64,000 nucleotides of DNA from Serratia sp. PL17 (GTDB lineage: Bacteria > Pseudomonadota > Gammaproteobacteria > Enterobacterales > Enterobacteriaceae). Of this stretch, positions 62,532 through 64,000 are shown in pieces. Position 1 is the first letter of the stretch. Every line of letters begins with the position of its first letter. The notes under the pieces are model-generated. The model searched no databases. It saw only the letters and a list, made by a program, of their open reading frames with translations, and was not told the origin of the DNA. The position numbers were made by a program, and so were the translations under genes. Location: contig NZ_JAFIBY010000003.1 in the NCBI RefSeq assembly GCF_017832355.1, positions 310,001 through 374,000 of the forward strand, read 5' to 3'.

Positions 62532-63506
62532 TTACGCCAAGATGCGTGAATGAAAACGTTCGCGGTACTCGGTCGGTGTGAGGTGCAAATGCCGTTCAAA
62601 AACGCGCCGCAGATTGAGGCCATTGCCAAACCCACAGTTCATGGCAATTTGCTCAATACCTTCAGCACTCTGCTCCAACCGTTGCCGAGCCAGATACAGA
62701 CGCCCTTCTTCAACAAATTTAGCGGGTGAAATGCCGGTTTCACGCGTGAACACGCGGGTAAAGTTTCGCGGGCTCATGGCGACCCGTTCTGCCAGTTTTT
62801 CGACACCAAGATCGCTGGACAGGTTTTCCAGGATCCAGGACTGGAGATCACGAATTGGACCGGGCGTTTTGGCCTGATTCAAGGGATAACGGCTGAACTG
62901 TGCCTGCCCCCCGGGCCGGCGCAGGAACATCACCAGATCTTGCGCCACTTCACGGGCCTGCACGAATCCGTAATCATCCTCCACCAATGCCAGGGTGAGA
63001 TCGAACCCGGAACTGACCCCGCCGGAGGTCCAGACAGCGCCATCTTGCACGTAGATCGGCCCATTTTCGACTTTCACTTTGGGGAAACGAGCCTGCAACG
63101 TTTCCAGCAGTCGCCAATGCGTGGTTGCCCGGCGCCCATCCAGCAAACCGGCCTCGGCCAGCAGCATGGCCCCGCCGCAAACTGACGCCACACGTCGCGC
63201 TTTAGGGGCTGCGCGACGCAGCCAATCGACCACATAGGCACTTTCTTCCGCTGTCGCCCCTTTGCCGGTCACGATGATGGTATCGCGTTCCTCCTCAGGT
63301 TCGAGATCCGCCAGGCGGTGATCGGCCAACAGATTCAAGCCGGAGGAACCATGCACCACCCGGTGAGCCTGGGTGGTGACTATCGCCATCTGGTAGAGCG
63401 GCGCGTCATCAGGCCTCAAGCGGTTGGCTTGCATCAAAATATCGGCGATGCCCGCCGACTCAAACAACATGCCCCCTTCAGGGACGATAATCAGGAATGT
63501 ATGCAT
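62532..63506 (-). CDS. GlxA-type AraC regulator (DJ-1/PfpI domain plus HTH)
   Basis: 324 residues from ATG 63506 (an upstream TTG is possible; AAGGA lies only 1-2 bases before this ATG). The N-terminal GATase1-like domain shows DTIIVTGKGA and RRVASVCGGAMLLAEAGLL, with Cys at the usual elbow position. The C-terminal AraC domain has GVEKLAERVAMSPRNFTRVF and IEQIAMNCGFGNGLNLRRVF. This is the GlxA/FtrA architecture. Target unknown; gap and the LLM gene flank it. Confidence 0.9.
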   Translation of the reverse strand: MHTFLIIVPEGGMLFESAGIADILMQANRLRPDDAPLYQMAIVTTQAHRVVHGSSGLNLLADHRLADLEPEEERDTIIVTGKGATAEESAYVVDWLRRAAPKARRVASVCGGAMLLAEAGLLDGRRATTHWRLLETLQARFPKVKVENGPIYVQDGAVWTSGGVSSGFDLTLALVEDDYGFVQAREVAQDLVMFLRRPGGQAQFSRYPLNQAKTPGPIRDLQSWILENLSSDLGVEKLAERVAMSPRNFTRVFTRETGISPAKFVEEGRLYLARQRLEQSAEGIEQIAMNCGFGNGLNLRRVFERHLHLTPTEYRERFHSRILA

Positions 63507-63541
63507 GTCCTTAAAATACAAATAAGACAAAATAAGTCAAC

Positions 63542-63566
63542 AACGCTTCTCTCGCTGAGAAGCGTT
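63542..63566. terminator. Terminator-like hairpin after the LLM gene
   Basis: AACGCTTCTC-TCGCT-GAGAAGCGTT, perfect 10-bp arms, just beyond the stop codon of the leftward gene ending at 63574. Confidence 0.65.
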
Positions 63567-63573
63567 CTGGCGT

Positions 63574-64000
63574 TTAGCGCCACCCTAACGCCGGGGCGAC
63601 ATGGGTCAAGATGGATTCAATCACATGGGCGTTATAATCGACGCCCAACTGGTTCGGCACGGTCAACAGCAAGGTGTCCGCTTCGGCTATCGCTTCGTCC
63701 TGCGCCAATTGTTTAATCAACAACTCCGGCTCAGCGGCATAACTGCGGCCGAATACGGCCCGCGTCTGCTGATCGATATACCCCACCTGATCGCTATCCT
63801 GGCCGCTGTTGCCGAAGTAGCTGCGATCCTGCTGGTTCATCAGCGCAAAAATACTGCGGCTGACCGACACGCGCGGCTCACGCTGGTGCCCTGCCGCCTT
63901 CCAGGCCGCACGGTACTCGCGGATCTGCTTGGCCTGCTGCACGTGGAACGGCTCGCCGGTCTCGTCATTTTTTAACGTTGAGCTTTGCAGGTTCATTCCC
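63574..64000 (-). CDS. Luciferase-like (LLM-class) oxidoreductase, C-terminal part
   Basis: About 142 codons are visible; the gene continues past the right edge, and the ATG at 63996 is most likely internal since LLM proteins are about 330 residues. EYRAAWKAAGHQREPRVSVSRSIFAL and LIKQLAQDEAIAEADTLLLTVPNQLGVDYNAHVIESILTHVAPALGW (in parts) fit the C-terminal barrel of flavin-dependent monooxygenases of this class. Confidence 0.8.
   Translation of the reverse strand, partial: GMNLQSSTLKNDETGEPFHVQQAKQIREYRAAWKAAGHQREPRVSVSRSIFALMNQQDRSYFGNSGQDSDQVGYIDQQTRAVFGRSYAAEPELLIKQLAQDEAIAEADTLLLTVPNQLGVDYNAHVIESILTHVAPALGWR

Overview
The window comes from an enterobacterium (order Enterobacterales). The clearest marker is the 3' end of a tRNA-Asn gene at 53004-53019, the attachment site used by ICEKp/HPI-type elements. 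I cannot fix the genus; the chromosomal part (53-64 kb) would suit a Serratia-like member of the Yersiniaceae, but that is inference. Positions 1 to about 53,020 appear to be the right-hand part of one integrative and conjugative element (ICE). Positions 53,020-64,000 are host chromosome. I did not find a second att copy, an integrase or a tRNA gene when reading 1-53,000, so the tRNA-Asn/integrase end should lie to the left of the window.

1-8.1 kb is a redox and electrophile-defence cargo block: a DsbA/FrnE-like oxidoreductase, an Old Yellow Enzyme with an unusual active site, a PEBP protein, an AraC regulator, a CPPC thioredoxin, an AhpD-like protein, a TetR regulator and an OsmC protein. 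Four copies of one near-palindrome (core CTACTAGTTGG) sit before the OYE, thioredoxin, tetR and OsmC genes, which suggests a TetR-controlled regulon. A GH4 glycosidase with a divergent LysR lies inside the block. 8.5-12.4 kb holds an AT-rich four-gene operon (cupin, DJ-1/PfpI, HAD, polysaccharide-deacetylase fold) plus a LysR, of unknown pathway. 12.9-15.8 kb holds a LysR divergent from a DJ-1/PfpI-MFS pair.

16-35 kb is the transfer module: an ICE accessory set (AlpA/Xis-like, DUF2857-like, TraR/DksA-like), then virB1, B2, B3-B4 fusion, B5, B6, B7, B8, B9, B10, B11, a TrbM-like protein, a candidate oriT (nested inverted repeats plus a 3x13-bp tandem repeat), the coupling protein MobB, a MOB_C relaxase MobC and the antirestriction protein ArdC. 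The layout (virB, oriT, mobBC) is that of ICEKp/ICEEc1. A leftward gene with a HEPN-type R-N-x3-H motif interrupts the virB operon between virB5 and virB6, the place where entry-exclusion genes sit in related plasmids.

35.6-52.5 kb is a defence island: (i) a single large gene joining an HsdR-N-like PD-(D/E)XK nuclease to a P-loop NTPase; (ii) a complete type II CBASS operon (cap4, cdnD, cap2, cap3), with catalytic residues where I recall them in the Enterobacter cloacae system; (iii) a Gabija pair (gajA, gajB); (iv) an AT-rich pair, an FRG-domain protein followed by a PD-(D/E)XK plus VWA protein, which I do not recognise as a named system. A degenerate 19-bp motif lies at the outer edges of (i) and (iii).

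53-64 kb: the displaced tRNA terminator, a MarR/AlkC-like/small-protein operon, a LacI regulator divergent from an AfuABC-type ABC transporter with an inositol-monophosphatase-family gene, a 40-bp perfect palindrome, a type I GAPDH, a GlxA-type AraC regulator and the C-terminal part of a luciferase-like oxidoreductase. The best candidates for something undescribed are the FRG + nuclease-VWA pair, the nuclease-NTPase gene, the HEPN-like gene inside virB, and the cupin/DJ-1/HAD/deacetylase operon.
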